Source: an uncultured Poribacteria bacterium (lineage in GTDB: Bacteria > Poribacteria > WGA-4E > WGA-3G). From it: DNA of 64,000 nucleotides. Below are positions 27,546-36,766 of the stretch, in pieces. A model generated the notes under the pieces. That model made no database searches. It was not told the origin of the DNA and was given only the letters and a program-made list of their open reading frames with translations. The stretch is taken from NCBI GenBank assembly GCA_951813545.1, contig OX638352.1, positions 3,612,835 to 3,676,834 of the forward strand. The letters are read 5' to 3'. Position 1 is the first letter of the stretch. Every line of letters begins with the position of its first letter. The translations under genes were made by a program, and so were the position numbers.

Positions 27546-28592
27546 GTGATAAAAATATCTTATAAGCTACAAAACGACGTTGCAATCTATGCATTATACC
27601 TGTGCCTTTTCGCAATTGGACTCATGTTAATCTGGAGTGCGGATCTTGAGGCAAAAGGGCACGAGAAATTCAAGGTTGCCATGCTGCTTCCCGGTTCAAT
27701 CAGTGATGCAGGTTGGAACGCCTTAGCTTACGAAGGACTCAAAGAAATTGAAAAACAACTCGGAGCGGAAATCAGCCACGCTGAAACCCGGACGCCGACA
27801 GATCAGGAAGAACAATTCCGTTCCTATGCACTCGACGGTTACCACATGGTGTTTGGACACGGATATGAGTTTCAAGACCCTGCGAAAGCAGTTGCGCCGG
27901 ATTTTCCTGAGACGATTTTCATTACGTCCTCCGGTGGAACCATCACCGACAACATTTCACCGGTTAATTTTCGGGTTGAGCAGGCTGCCTATCTGTTAGG
28001 CATGATCGCAGGTATGATGACCAATACAAATAAACTCGGTGTCATGGGTGGTCAGAATATCCCGTCTGTTAACAGCACATTTATGGCGTTTGAAGGGGGT
28101 GCCAAAAGCGTTAACCCTGATGCAGAGATATCTTGGGTATACGTCGGGAATTGGGAGGATATTGGCAAAGGCAAGGAGCTTGCACTCGCACAGATTAACG
28201 AAGGCGTTGACTTTATTTTTCCCAATGCTGATGCAGCCGGACTCGGTGCCTATGAGGCCGCTGAAATTGCTCAAAAAGAGGGAAAAATGGTATACACGTT
28301 CGGAGCGAACCGGGACAAGAGCGATATATCTCCAACTGTGATTGCGAACGCAGTGATTACACCGAACGCATTTGTGAAAATCGCCAAGATCATTAAAGAA
28401 GGCAAGTTTAAGCCGCAGATCTATACCTTCAACATGCTAACCGACGAAGCGATTACTCTTACCTATAGCCCTGCGTTGAAGAATAAGGTGCCGGAAGCGG
28501 TGCAAAAAGCCGTTGAAGATGCCAAAGCCAAAATCCTTGCAGGTGAGTTGAAGGTGCCACAAATTGATTTCAGTGAAAAGGAAGAAGAATAG
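27546..28592 (+). CDS. BMP-family substrate-binding protein of an ABC transporter
   Basis: A 348-residue protein beginning with GTG at 27546 after AGGAG. Residues 14-34 form an N-terminal hydrophobic signal/anchor (YALYLCLFAIGLMLIWSADLEA). The mature part is the BMP/PBP1 fold: KVAMLLPGSISDAGWNALAYEGL, the HGYEFQDP motif, FITSSGGT, VEQAAYLLGMIAGMMT and VYTFGANRDKSDI. It binds nucleosides or related compounds and delivers them to the NupOPQ-like transporter on the other strand. It is 344 bases from the sialidase start and divergent to it, so the module is split between two transcripts. Confidence 0.88.
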   Translation: MIKISYKLQNDVAIYALYLCLFAIGLMLIWSADLEAKGHEKFKVAMLLPGSISDAGWNALAYEGLKEIEKQLGAEISHAETRTPTDQEEQFRSYALDGYHMVFGHGYEFQDPAKAVAPDFPETIFITSSGGTITDNISPVNFRVEQAAYLLGMIAGMMTNTNKLGVMGGQNIPSVNSTFMAFEGGAKSVNPDAEISWVYVGNWEDIGKGKELALAQINEGVDFIFPNADAAGLGAYEAAEIAQKEGKMVYTFGANRDKSDISPTVIANAVITPNAFVKIAKIIKEGKFKPQIYTFNMLTDEAITLTYSPALKNKVPEAVQKAVEDAKAKILAGELKVPQIDFSEKEEE

Positions 28593-28631
28593 CCTTTGTA
28601 AATATGTAATTCTGTGTTTGGAGCATACATC

Positions 28632-31331
28632 ATGACACACAAGATGGAAATTGATGGTGTTGAAGTTGCCTTCTCCGAGGGTGAAACGATCCTTGAAATC
28701 GCACAACGCCATCAAAAAGAGATTCCAACGCTCTGCTACGACCCAAGGCTTGAGTCTTTCGGCGGATGTCGTCTTTGCATTGTCGAGTTAGAAGGTGCGC
28801 GAAATCCGGTCGCATCCTGCACAACGAAAGCAACAGCAGGGATGGTCGTCCGAACAGCAACCGATACAATAGAGGCGTATCGGAAGACGCTGCTGGAAAT
28901 GGTCGTTAGCGAGAATCGTGAAGTCGATGTGTCACCGTTGCGCGGCTATGCATCTGGTGAGCTCGCGGACCTCCGCGACAAGTACGGCGTTAACGGTACA
29001 AGTATAACAGGGGCAACATCTGGTACGAGCAAGACTGATGATGACAATCCATTCATTCTCAGAGATTATGAACTTTGTATCTCCTGTTATCGGTGCGTCC
29101 GCGTTTGTGCTGAACAGGAGGGCGATCACGCCATCAACGTCATGAACCGCGGTTTTCATACACAGATTATGACCGAATTTGATGGTCTCCTTAAGGACTC
29201 TGCTTGCACCTTTTGTGGGCAATGTATCCAGACCTGTCCGACCGGAGCACTCGCCGACAAAAAAGCACTTCGGGCAATTGACGAGGTAGCCGACGACACA
29301 CTTGACAAAACACGCACCATTTGTCCCTACTGCGGTGTCGGGTGTTCCGTTGATGTACTAACGAAAAACGAAAAGATTGTCGGCATCCATCCCGCAATGG
29401 ATGGACCTGCGAATCAAGGTGCGCTCTGTGTTAAAGGACAGTTTGCTTACGACTTCGTGCAGCATCCTGACCGACTGAAAACCCCGCTTATCCGCGGTGA
29501 GGACGGCGAACTCCACGAAGCCTCTTGGGAAGAGGCACTTGATAGAGCCGCTGAAGGGTTTCATAAAGTCCATGCTGAACACGGTAGGCATAGCATCTAC
29601 GGTATTGCTTCTGGGCGCGCACCGAGTGAAGCGGCGTATCTTATGCAGAAGTTTATCCGTGTAGGGTTCGGTACCAACTACATTGACAATTGTAGCCGTG
29701 CCTGACACGCACCGACCGTTGCCGGTCTGGCAGCGACAATCGGACGTGGAGCCATGTCTAACCCGCTGGTTGACATGCAAAAACCGGACGTGATTTTCTG
29801 TATAGGCACGAATATGACGGAATGCCATCCTGTCGCAGCGACTGGGCTTAAAAAAGCAGTCGCCCGCGGTGCAAAACTCATCGTCGCGGATCCGAGACGT
29901 ATCGACTTGGCAGAGATGTCTCATCTCTATCTGCCGCTCCGCGTCGGTTCAGATACTGCCCTGCTTCTGGGAATGGCGCATGTGATTGCCCGTGAAGGCT
30001 TGATTGATGATGAGTTTATCAAAAACCGCACGACAGGGTTTGATGATTTCTTTGAACATATCAGCCAGTGGACACCAGAATGGGCAGAAACCATCACAGG
30101 TGTACCGGCGAAGGACATTGAGACAGCAGCGATGTGGTACGGTACTGCGAACAGAGGTGCTATCTACTACACACTCGGAATCACAGAACATATCTGTGGT
30201 GTTGAGAACGTTCAGAGCCTGTGCAACCTTGCTCTGATGACTGGCAATATCGGGCGTGAGGGAACAGGTATAAACCCGATGCGCGGGCAAAACAATATTC
30301 AAGGTGCAGGGGACAGTGGCGCATTGCCAAACAACTATCCGGGTTTTCAAGCCGTTACGGAGCCGGAGTATCAGGCGAAGTTTAAAGCCGCATACGGCAG
30401 AGAAGTTGATTTGGAGAAGGGCATTACCAAAGTCACCGCCTTGGAACTCTGTGGCGACAGTATCCATGCGATGCTCATCGATGGAGAAAATACGCTGCTC
30501 TCGGATCCAGATCGTGAGCATTGTGAACACGCCCTTCGTTCGTTGGAGCATCTCGTCGTTATTGACATTTTCCTCACGGAAACTGCAGAACTCGCCGATG
30601 TGGTACTGCCAGCAACCGCATGGGGCGAGACGGATGGGGTTTGCACGAACACAGAACGTCGCGTCCAACGGATGCGCGCCGCAGTCCCACCCATCGGTGA
30701 AGCGAAACCGGATTGGTGGATCATCTGTCAAATCGCACAACGTCTCGGCTTTAAAGGCTTTGATTTTGATGCACCGAAACCGATTTTCAATGAACTCTGT
30801 CGACTTTCACCAATTTATGCAGGCTTAGATTGGGAACGCATTAACAAAAGTGAATACCAGTGGCCCGTGCCGCACAAAGAACACCCCGGAACACCACGGC
30901 TACACGAAGAAACGTTCACCAACGGACGCGGTATCTTTTCAAATGTGCATTACCGAGATCCCGCCGAGACGATTAGCGAAGCATTCCCCGTGTGGCTTAC
31001 AACGGGCAGACGTTTACAATCCTATCATACCCGCACACAGACAGGAAGGGCGCAAGGGATTGATTACCTCTTACCGGAAGAATCGCTGGAAATCAATCCG
31101 GTTGACATTGAAAAATGGGATTTAACGGATGGAGAATGGTGTAAAATGAGTAGCGCGCGCGGCAGTATCAACATCAAGTTAAAAGCGACGAACCGTTCGC
31201 CGCGTGGCACTGTCTTTGCCAGTTTTAGTTTCGCAGATGTCCCAGTCAACCTATTGACCGGTTCCGGCTACGACCCGGTTACCCATACCGCTGAATTGAA
31301 AGTGTGTCCGGTCAGATTAGAACCGCTCTAA
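28632..31331 (+). CDS. fdhA: Formate dehydrogenase alpha subunit, selenocysteine- and ferredoxin-domain-containing
   Basis: It oxidises formate at a Mo/W-bis-MGD centre. The frame runs through TGA 29703-29705 to TAA 31329, giving 899 residues; ATG 28632 has GGAG 8 bases before it. C35, C46, C49 and C63 bind a [2Fe-2S] cluster (CYDP...GGCRLC...SC). C149/152/155/159 and C192/195/198/202 hold two [4Fe-4S] clusters. C231, C234 and C238 lead the molybdopterin-domain cluster. Sec358 is in NCSRA-U-HAPTVAGL, exactly the active-site U of known FDH. The His/Cys3 ligands of the N5-type cluster usual between the first and second domains are missing (residues about 90-117). No FDH beta or gamma subunit lies next to it. 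Confidence 0.93.
29703..29735 (+). promoter_or_regulatory. Bacterial SECIS element in fdhA
   Basis: The UGA is at 29703-29705. A 7-bp stem pairs CGTTGCC (29717-29723) with GGCAGCG (29729-29735), including one U-G pair. The loop is GGTCT (29724-29728). As I recall the E. coli fdhF element, the loop GGUCU and its 18-base distance from the UGA are the same. GU is at +20/+21. Confidence 0.85.
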
Positions 31332-31364
31332 AATCCCTCACCAACAAAAAGAAGGAGACCCTCC

Positions 31365-31670
31365 ATGAATTGGAAATCACGCTGGTCGGAACAGCATGTG
31401 GACACTGACGCTTTAAAACGTCAGCTGCAATCTGAAGGCTTCAATGCCTACGAATGGACAGGGCGTCCGGGTGGTGCCTACCTCGATTATATCCACACGC
31501 AAGATGAAGTTGTCTGTGTCCTGTCCGGCACAGCAGATGTGAAGGTCGCCGATGCACAAGGAACTGTCGAATCTGGTGACCGGATCGATGTTCCCGCGAA
31601 TACCTACCACTCGCTTACCGTCACGAGTAAAGAACCCTTGGTTGTCCTGACGGGGATGCGAAAAGCTTAG
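31365..31670 (+). CDS. Small single-domain cupin protein
   Basis: A 101-residue cupin. The conserved second motif GDRIDVPANTYHSLTV (residues about 71-86) is clear. The first motif is degenerate (YIHTQDEVVCVLSGTADV), with one His and one Glu. Such proteins bind a metal or small ligand. The ATG has GAAGGAGA 11 bases before it. It lies 33 bases after fdhA, so it may be cotranscribed with it, and 35 bases before the leucyl aminopeptidase. The function is not known. Confidence 0.75.
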   Translation: MNWKSRWSEQHVDTDALKRQLQSEGFNAYEWTGRPGGAYLDYIHTQDEVVCVLSGTADVKVADAQGTVESGDRIDVPANTYHSLTVTSKEPLVVLTGMRKA

Positions 31671-31705
31671 GATTGCACGACTATCATAAAAAATAAGGAG
31701 AATTC

Positions 31706-33193
31706 ATGAACATTACTGTCAAAACGGGTGGGTTTGCCCAAGAGCAGACCGATGTCATCGCTATCGGTGTGCTCGAAAATCCGGATTTCTATAGTGCCCC
31801 CCTCCAAAATATAGAACAAGCTCTCGGTGGACGCATACGCGAAGTGATGAATCTCGGGGACTTCAAAGGCAAACACAAAACCACCTGTTGGATCTATACA
31901 AATGGAGCAATAACCGCACCTCGCGTGCTGCTGGTCGGTTTAAGTGAATACCACGATCTTACTGTTGAGAAAGTCCGTGAGGCAGCCGGTAACGCTGCAC
32001 GTGCGATCCGCGATATGGGCTTAAGTACCGCAGCGATTCCAATTCCTAACGAAGCCACACCCGAAATGATTCAAGCCGCAGCGGAGGCAAGTCTTCTCGC
32101 ACTCTACCAGTTCAATGAACATAAAACAGATAGCACCGATGACGACGAAAAAAAGAAACTGGAATCTATTACGTTCTTAGCCGAGAGCGAGCAGAGCAAG
32201 GCAATGATAGAAAATGCTGCGCAGCGCGGGGAAACGATAGCAAAAGGCACACTCCTTGCCCGTGATTTAAGTAATCAGCCAGCGAATTATCTCACACCGA
32301 CACAACTCGCTGAAAAAGCACAGGCGGTAGCAGAAGCATCAGGGCTCGGTTGCGAAATTTTTGACAAAGCAACCCTCGAAGAAAAAGGCTTCCGAACCCT
32401 CCTCGCTGTTGCTCAAGGAAGTGCCGAAGAACCGCGCTTTATCATTCTGGAATATACACCCGATGGCGAGGGACAAGACACGGTCGTGCTTGTCGGAAAA
32501 GGGATTACATTTGACACAGGTGGTATCTCGCTCAAAGGTGGCAGCGGCATGCATGAGATGAAACACGATATGTCTGGTGCCGCAGCGGTAATAGGCGCGA
32601 TGCAGGTGATAGGACATCTGAAACCGAATGTGCGCGTCATTGGTGTGATTGCTGCAACCGAGAACATGCCCAGTGGGACCGCTGTTAAGCCGGGTGATGT
32701 CGTCACCTCCTACGGCGGTAAAACGATTGAAATCCTCAACACCGATGCAGAGGGACGATTGGTCTTAGCGGATGCCCTCGGATGGACAGCACAGTATAAC
32801 CCCAAAGGCGTTGTTGACTTAGCCACGCTCACCGGTGCTGTGATTACCTGCTTGGGACATATCGCCGCTGGTGCGATGGGGACAGATGCGGATCTCATGG
32901 CGAAAGTGAAATCAGCAGCGATAAAGACACACGAACGGGTTTGGGAATTACCACTTTGGGACGATTACGATGAAGGTGTGAAAAGTAAGGTCGCAGACGT
33001 GCAGAACATCGGTGATGGCGGTGCTGGCACGATTGCAGGTGGTGCGTTTCTGAAGAAATTCGCAGAGGGCTACCCGTGGGTGCATCTCGACATCGCCGGC
33101 ACCGCTTGGGGTATGAAAGGTGCCAACTACATCCCTGAAGGTGCGTCGGGCTACGGCGTGCGGTTGCTGGTGCAGTTAGTTGAGGATTGGTAG
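31706..33193 (+). CDS. pepA: Leucyl aminopeptidase (M17 family)
   Basis: A 495-residue M17 aminopeptidase. The N-terminal macro-like domain ends near residue 170. The catalytic domain shows VLVGKGITFDTGGISLKGG (the Lys and Asp metal ligands, about 255-273), MKHDMSGAA, and the family signature NTDAEGRLVLADAL (about 345-358). It removes N-terminal residues from peptides in the cytoplasm, using two metals and a hexamer. Length is typical. The ATG follows AAGGAG. It is the last gene of a plus-strand run, ahead of convergent genes. Confidence 0.95.
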   Translation: MNITVKTGGFAQEQTDVIAIGVLENPDFYSAPLQNIEQALGGRIREVMNLGDFKGKHKTTCWIYTNGAITAPRVLLVGLSEYHDLTVEKVREAAGNAARAIRDMGLSTAAIPIPNEATPEMIQAAAEASLLALYQFNEHKTDSTDDDEKKKLESITFLAESEQSKAMIENAAQRGETIAKGTLLARDLSNQPANYLTPTQLAEKAQAVAEASGLGCEIFDKATLEEKGFRTLLAVAQGSAEEPRFIILEYTPDGEGQDTVVLVGKGITFDTGGISLKGGSGMHEMKHDMSGAAAVIGAMQVIGHLKPNVRVIGVIAATENMPSGTAVKPGDVVTSYGGKTIEILNTDAEGRLVLADALGWTAQYNPKGVVDLATLTGAVITCLGHIAAGAMGTDADLMAKVKSAAIKTHERVWELPLWDDYDEGVKSKVADVQNIGDGGAGTIAGGAFLKKFAEGYPWVHLDIAGTAWGMKGANYIPEGASGYGVRLLVQLVEDW

Positions 33194-33249
33194 TTCTCCA
33201 AGATGAATCAATTCCAGAAAACTACCAATTTTTGAAAGGGAATCTGAGT

Positions 33250-33300
33250 GAAACCCAACACTTCATAGTTCCACGTTGGGTAGTAGAATTGTTGGGTTTC
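33250..33300. terminator. Inverted repeat between convergent genes
   Basis: GAAACCCAAC (33250-33259) and GTTGGGTTTC (33291-33300) form a perfect 10-bp stem with a 31-base loop that contains a further GTTGGG copy. It lies between the stops of pepA and the S9 peptidase and probably ends both transcripts; there is no clear T run. Confidence 0.45.
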
Positions 33301-33309
33301 ATTCTCGCG

Positions 33310-35661
33310 TTATTTCAGATGTTCGTTGAACCAGTTTAGTACCCGCTCCCAATAATCGGTGAGCTTTTCGTTCGACCAGAAGTCGGGCGCGTGATCTGCC
33401 TCCTTATATTTCAATAGCACAACCTCTTTCTCAAGACGCGCAAGACCCATGAACATCTCTTTCGCCTGTTCAAAAGGGACGAAATCTTGATCTCCGTGAA
33501 TCAGAAGTAATGGTGTTTCAACCCGATCCAGATGGAAGACAGGCGAGCCACCAATGTAGCGTTGCGGGAATTCCCATAAGGGTCCACCCATTCCAGCCTG
33601 TCCAGCCTCATACCAACCGGTATCAAGACCATTATCCCCAGCAAGGTATCCACTGATTAAGTTGCCCTTAGAGGCAATAGCGATTGCCGCCTTAAATCGC
33701 GTTGTTTGTGTAATAAGGACATTCACCGTATATCCACCGAAACTGTGACCAATGACCCCCAATCTTTCAGCATCCACCTTTTTCGTCGCACTTGCCGCAT
33801 CAAGTCCAGGAAGAATGACCTTTGAGAACTGCTTGTACGGCTCGATTTCCGGTACGGGAAAATCAGGTAAGAAGACCGCATAGCCGCGTGAAACGAACAT
33901 ACCCGTATGGAAATACCCTACACTATCCGCGAAATTAAACTGGTCAACATAGTGCGAGGGCATACCACCTGCATAAACGTTCACAATCATTGGTGCCGGA
34001 TTTTTTTCAGATGCATTAGGTGGTAGCACGAGGATCCCTTTAACTGTTTGACCGTCTTCAAGCGTCCATTCGATCAATTCATTCTTGCCAAAGTCAATGG
34101 TTTGTAAGTGCGGATTAACGTCTGTAATTTGCCGTGGGGATTCAAAATTAGCATCGCTCATCCAGATATTCTGTGGTTCTTGGTTACTCTCAACAACGTA
34201 TACAAATTCCCCTGTTTCCTCGGCTACATCTTGGTAAAAGCGACCTGCATGAACAGTCCAATGCTTGTCCTCCTCCCGCAAAAGTGTAATGGTGTTATCC
34301 GTGAGATTCAGACGATAATAACTGTGACAGTTCCGTTTATGGTCATAAACTTTTATCGTGATAGCGTTGTCAATCGTCCAAGGTGTATACCCTTCGCTGG
34401 GATAGAATACGTCATGAACAGAAAACTCAAAGTTTTCTGTTAAGTTTTGTATCGCGCCACTGTTTAGCGGTACTTTCCAGATTTTCCCTCGCGCAATGCA
34501 GAGGAGTGCTTCGCTTTCTCCTATCCAGAGGGGTGGTTTATACTCTCGTCCAAGGTCAGCGTCAAGGTTTTCCGTGAGATTACGAACTATGCCTGTCTCT
34601 ACATCAACAACGAACGCGTCCCCTTATGCCAGATCGCCTTCTGTTGTGTACGCAATGTATTTTGAATCCGGTGACCAACTCACAGTAATGCCGTATCCCA
34701 TTTGAATTTTCCGCACAAAGGGTTCAATTTCCGTGGGTGAAGCCTCGCCTAACTCCTTTGGCAGCGGTAAGACATAGAGAGCAAATACCGGTTGTTGAGC
34801 AGCGGGTGTTTCGGAGCCCAAGTAAACTGTGACGGCTACATACTCCCCGTTAGAAGCTATATCGAAACTTCTAATCATATACTCCTTCATTAACGAGAAT
34901 GTTTTGCCCGTCTTAGTATCAGCGATAACTAAGTCCACGTCTTGTTTCCCGAATGGGTTTGTCATACGTGTTTGGTCTTTTTCAGCAGGCTCATTTTTTT
35001 GTTCTTGAAGTCGTTTTTTGGGCCAATCCCAAATTTCGACAAAGGACGGTTCCTGCGAAGTTTTAGGCGGAACTTGAGGTTCGTCTATCGCAGATTTGTC
35101 ACTGATGGATCCATCCGTTGAAGAAATGGATTTGAAAAAAATAAAACGTCCATCTGGGGTCCATTTAGGTACCTCAAAGCCGAAGAACGTCCGAACGGTT
35201 GCAGATGAAAACTCCCGCATATCGTCAGATTCTCTATCCCAGATAAATAGATGAGGCTTACCCATCCAATCCGAAAAAAAGGCAAGATGTCTTCCTTGCG
35301 GCGACCATCTTGGTGCCCAACTTGAGCCCCAATCCGGGGTGAGGTTACGATGTTCACCCGTTTGTGTATTTGTCACCCAAACCGTTGCGTACCCCACTTC
35401 AAGCGTCACCACTCCGGTTTTGGAGTACATTGAGTCCCCACCGCCACCTTCATACTGTTCACGGTTCTGCGTGGTGTAAGCAATCCAATGTCCATCGGAG
35501 GTAATATCAATAGGAACTCTATCAGTGATCGTGTTAAATTTAAATAAATCTTCAAGTTTTAAAGGATTCATTTCTTCTCCCGTGCCCCTGGCTGTTGCCA
35601 TAAAAGCAACCAGACAGATCAGTAAGCCAGAGCAAACGTTGAGGATGTTTTTGTAATTCAT
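33310..35661 (-). pseudogene. S9-family prolyl oligopeptidase interrupted by an in-frame TAA
   Basis: One frame of 784 codons, broken only by TAA at 34626-34624 (codon 346). Residues 1-25 are a signal peptide (NILNVCSGLLICLVAFMATARG). The N-terminal half is a beta-propeller of WD/PD40-like repeats (WSPQGRHLAFFSDW, WTPDGRFIFF, WSPDSKYIAYTTEGDLA). The C-terminal half is an alpha/beta hydrolase: GHSFGGYTV (catalytic Ser), HGDQDFVPF (Asp) and YKEADHAPDFW (His). Both sides of the TAA are conserved and in the same frame (GDAFVVDVETGIVRNL continues the propeller). A point mutation or a sequencing error would explain it; UAA recoding is not expected. If expressed as two polypeptides, neither would be whole. 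Confidence 0.8.
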
Positions 35662-35731
35662 TTTGCTTTCCCTGCCACGTTACACTTCGGTGGAATATTA
35701 CAATCAAAGGCATTTGGTATTAAACCTACAC

Positions 35732-36433
35732 TTAACAAAGTTGACTTTTCAAGGCATAGTACCATAGTGTATCTTCCCGAAAGGAATCAACAATTTGAAA
35801 TGGAGCAGTCACTAATTCACCCCTTAGATCCGTTTCCAGAAAATAACGGATAAACGTCACGAAATCATCCCTCTCAGAGAAACTACTCCCTTCCTCCAAA
35901 GTTTCAAGGATATCATCGGGGAAACGCTGCTGGTTCTCCTCATGAATCGGGTCGTAATTGTCGAATATTCCGTCAATGATATACTGAACTAAAAAGAGCC
36001 AACCCTCAGGTTTCAACACGCGCGCAATTTCGTTTAACCACGCAACTCGATTTTGACGTTTGGGAACATAACAGTATGTTTTTAACATGAGCACCGCATC
36101 GAAAACTTCATTTGGAAATGGCAGTGCCACAGGGTCACAAACCTGATAGGTTATTGCGAGATCTTGTTCTTCGGCAGCTGTTTGTGCCTTTTCGATGAGT
36201 TGCTCAGCAACATCTATGCCTGTAACAACATGTCCTTCCTTAGTAAGTGCAATTGATGCCCTACCGGTCGCGCATCCGATGTCTAATATGCAACATTTTT
36301 GCGGTAGAAACCGAAGCATTCGCCCCTCGGGTTCAGATAGCCCCTCGTGCTGTTCTTCAATACGCAGGCTGACTTCGTGAGGCGCGTTAAAGTTCGTTTT
36401 GACTGTGCCGAATAGGTTTTTTAGATTAGCCAC
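35732..36433 (-). CDS. SAM-dependent methyltransferase, class I
   Basis: A 233-residue protein of the Methyltransf_11/25 type. Residues about 47-60 carry the SAM motif CILDIGCATGRASI, followed by VVTGIDVAEQLIEKA (the acidic residue that binds the ribose), LPFPNEVFDAVLMLKTYCY (motif II/III) and RVLKPEGWLFLVQY. The substrate is unknown. No signal peptide is seen. It lies between the S9 peptidase and leuA, both on the same strand, but is separated from leuA by a terminator (36710-36748). Confidence 0.82.
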   Translation of the reverse strand: MANLKNLFGTVKTNFNAPHEVSLRIEEQHEGLSEPEGRMLRFLPQKCCILDIGCATGRASIALTKEGHVVTGIDVAEQLIEKAQTAAEEQDLAITYQVCDPVALPFPNEVFDAVLMLKTYCYVPKRQNRVAWLNEIARVLKPEGWLFLVQYIIDGIFDNYDPIHEENQQRFPDDILETLEEGSSFSERDDFVTFIRYFLETDLRGELVTAPFQIVDSFREDTLWYYALKSQLC

Positions 36434-36766
36434 GATTCTTACTTCTCACTTTCCATTGCTAAGGTTAATTGAGAGCAGGACATAATTGTTATTGAATCAC
36501 GAGTAATAGCCTTACAATTATTAATGACGTAATTTGAAAGCGAAAACGTGCATAAAATTATAAAAAATCCTAATCGTAATAAAGATGCTTGGAATTTTTG
36601 GTTTTCTGCCGGTTGTATGGAACAAGTCGCGATTCAGAAATCCCACTTACAAGGAAGCCAGTAATCGAAAACTGTCAGAGGTCGGGATTCGGAGTCTCTC
36701 CTACCAGACAAAAAAAATGGCGAAAGAGGCTTGACAACCCCTTCCGCCAAATTGTACTTGTAAACG
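36434..36766. other. Gap with leuA terminator and a short repeat
   Basis: 333 bases without a gene. It holds the leuA terminator at 36710-36748 (minus strand) and a GTCGGGATTCGGAGTCTCTC repeat copy at about 36681-36700, preceded by AAAACTGTCAG, a half of the palindromic family. Confidence 0.55.
36710..36748 (-). terminator. Rho-independent terminator of leuA
   Basis: On the minus strand GGCGGAAGGGG (36748-36738) pairs with CCTCTTTCGCC (36729-36719), 11 bp with two G-U pairs, loop of 8 bases, then A and eight T (36717-36710). Confidence 0.85.

Noticed and set aside
29949..30740. A 263-codon minus-strand open frame antisense to fdhA
   Set aside because: It lies fully inside the well-supported fdhA frame, with no ribosome site and unusual composition (many Cys, Arg and Thr), so it is a shadow.
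34624..34626. Reading the TAA of the S9 peptidase as an unusual amino acid
   Set aside because: Sec uses UGA and pyrrolysine UAG; UAA recoding is not expected here, so mutation or sequencing error is preferred.
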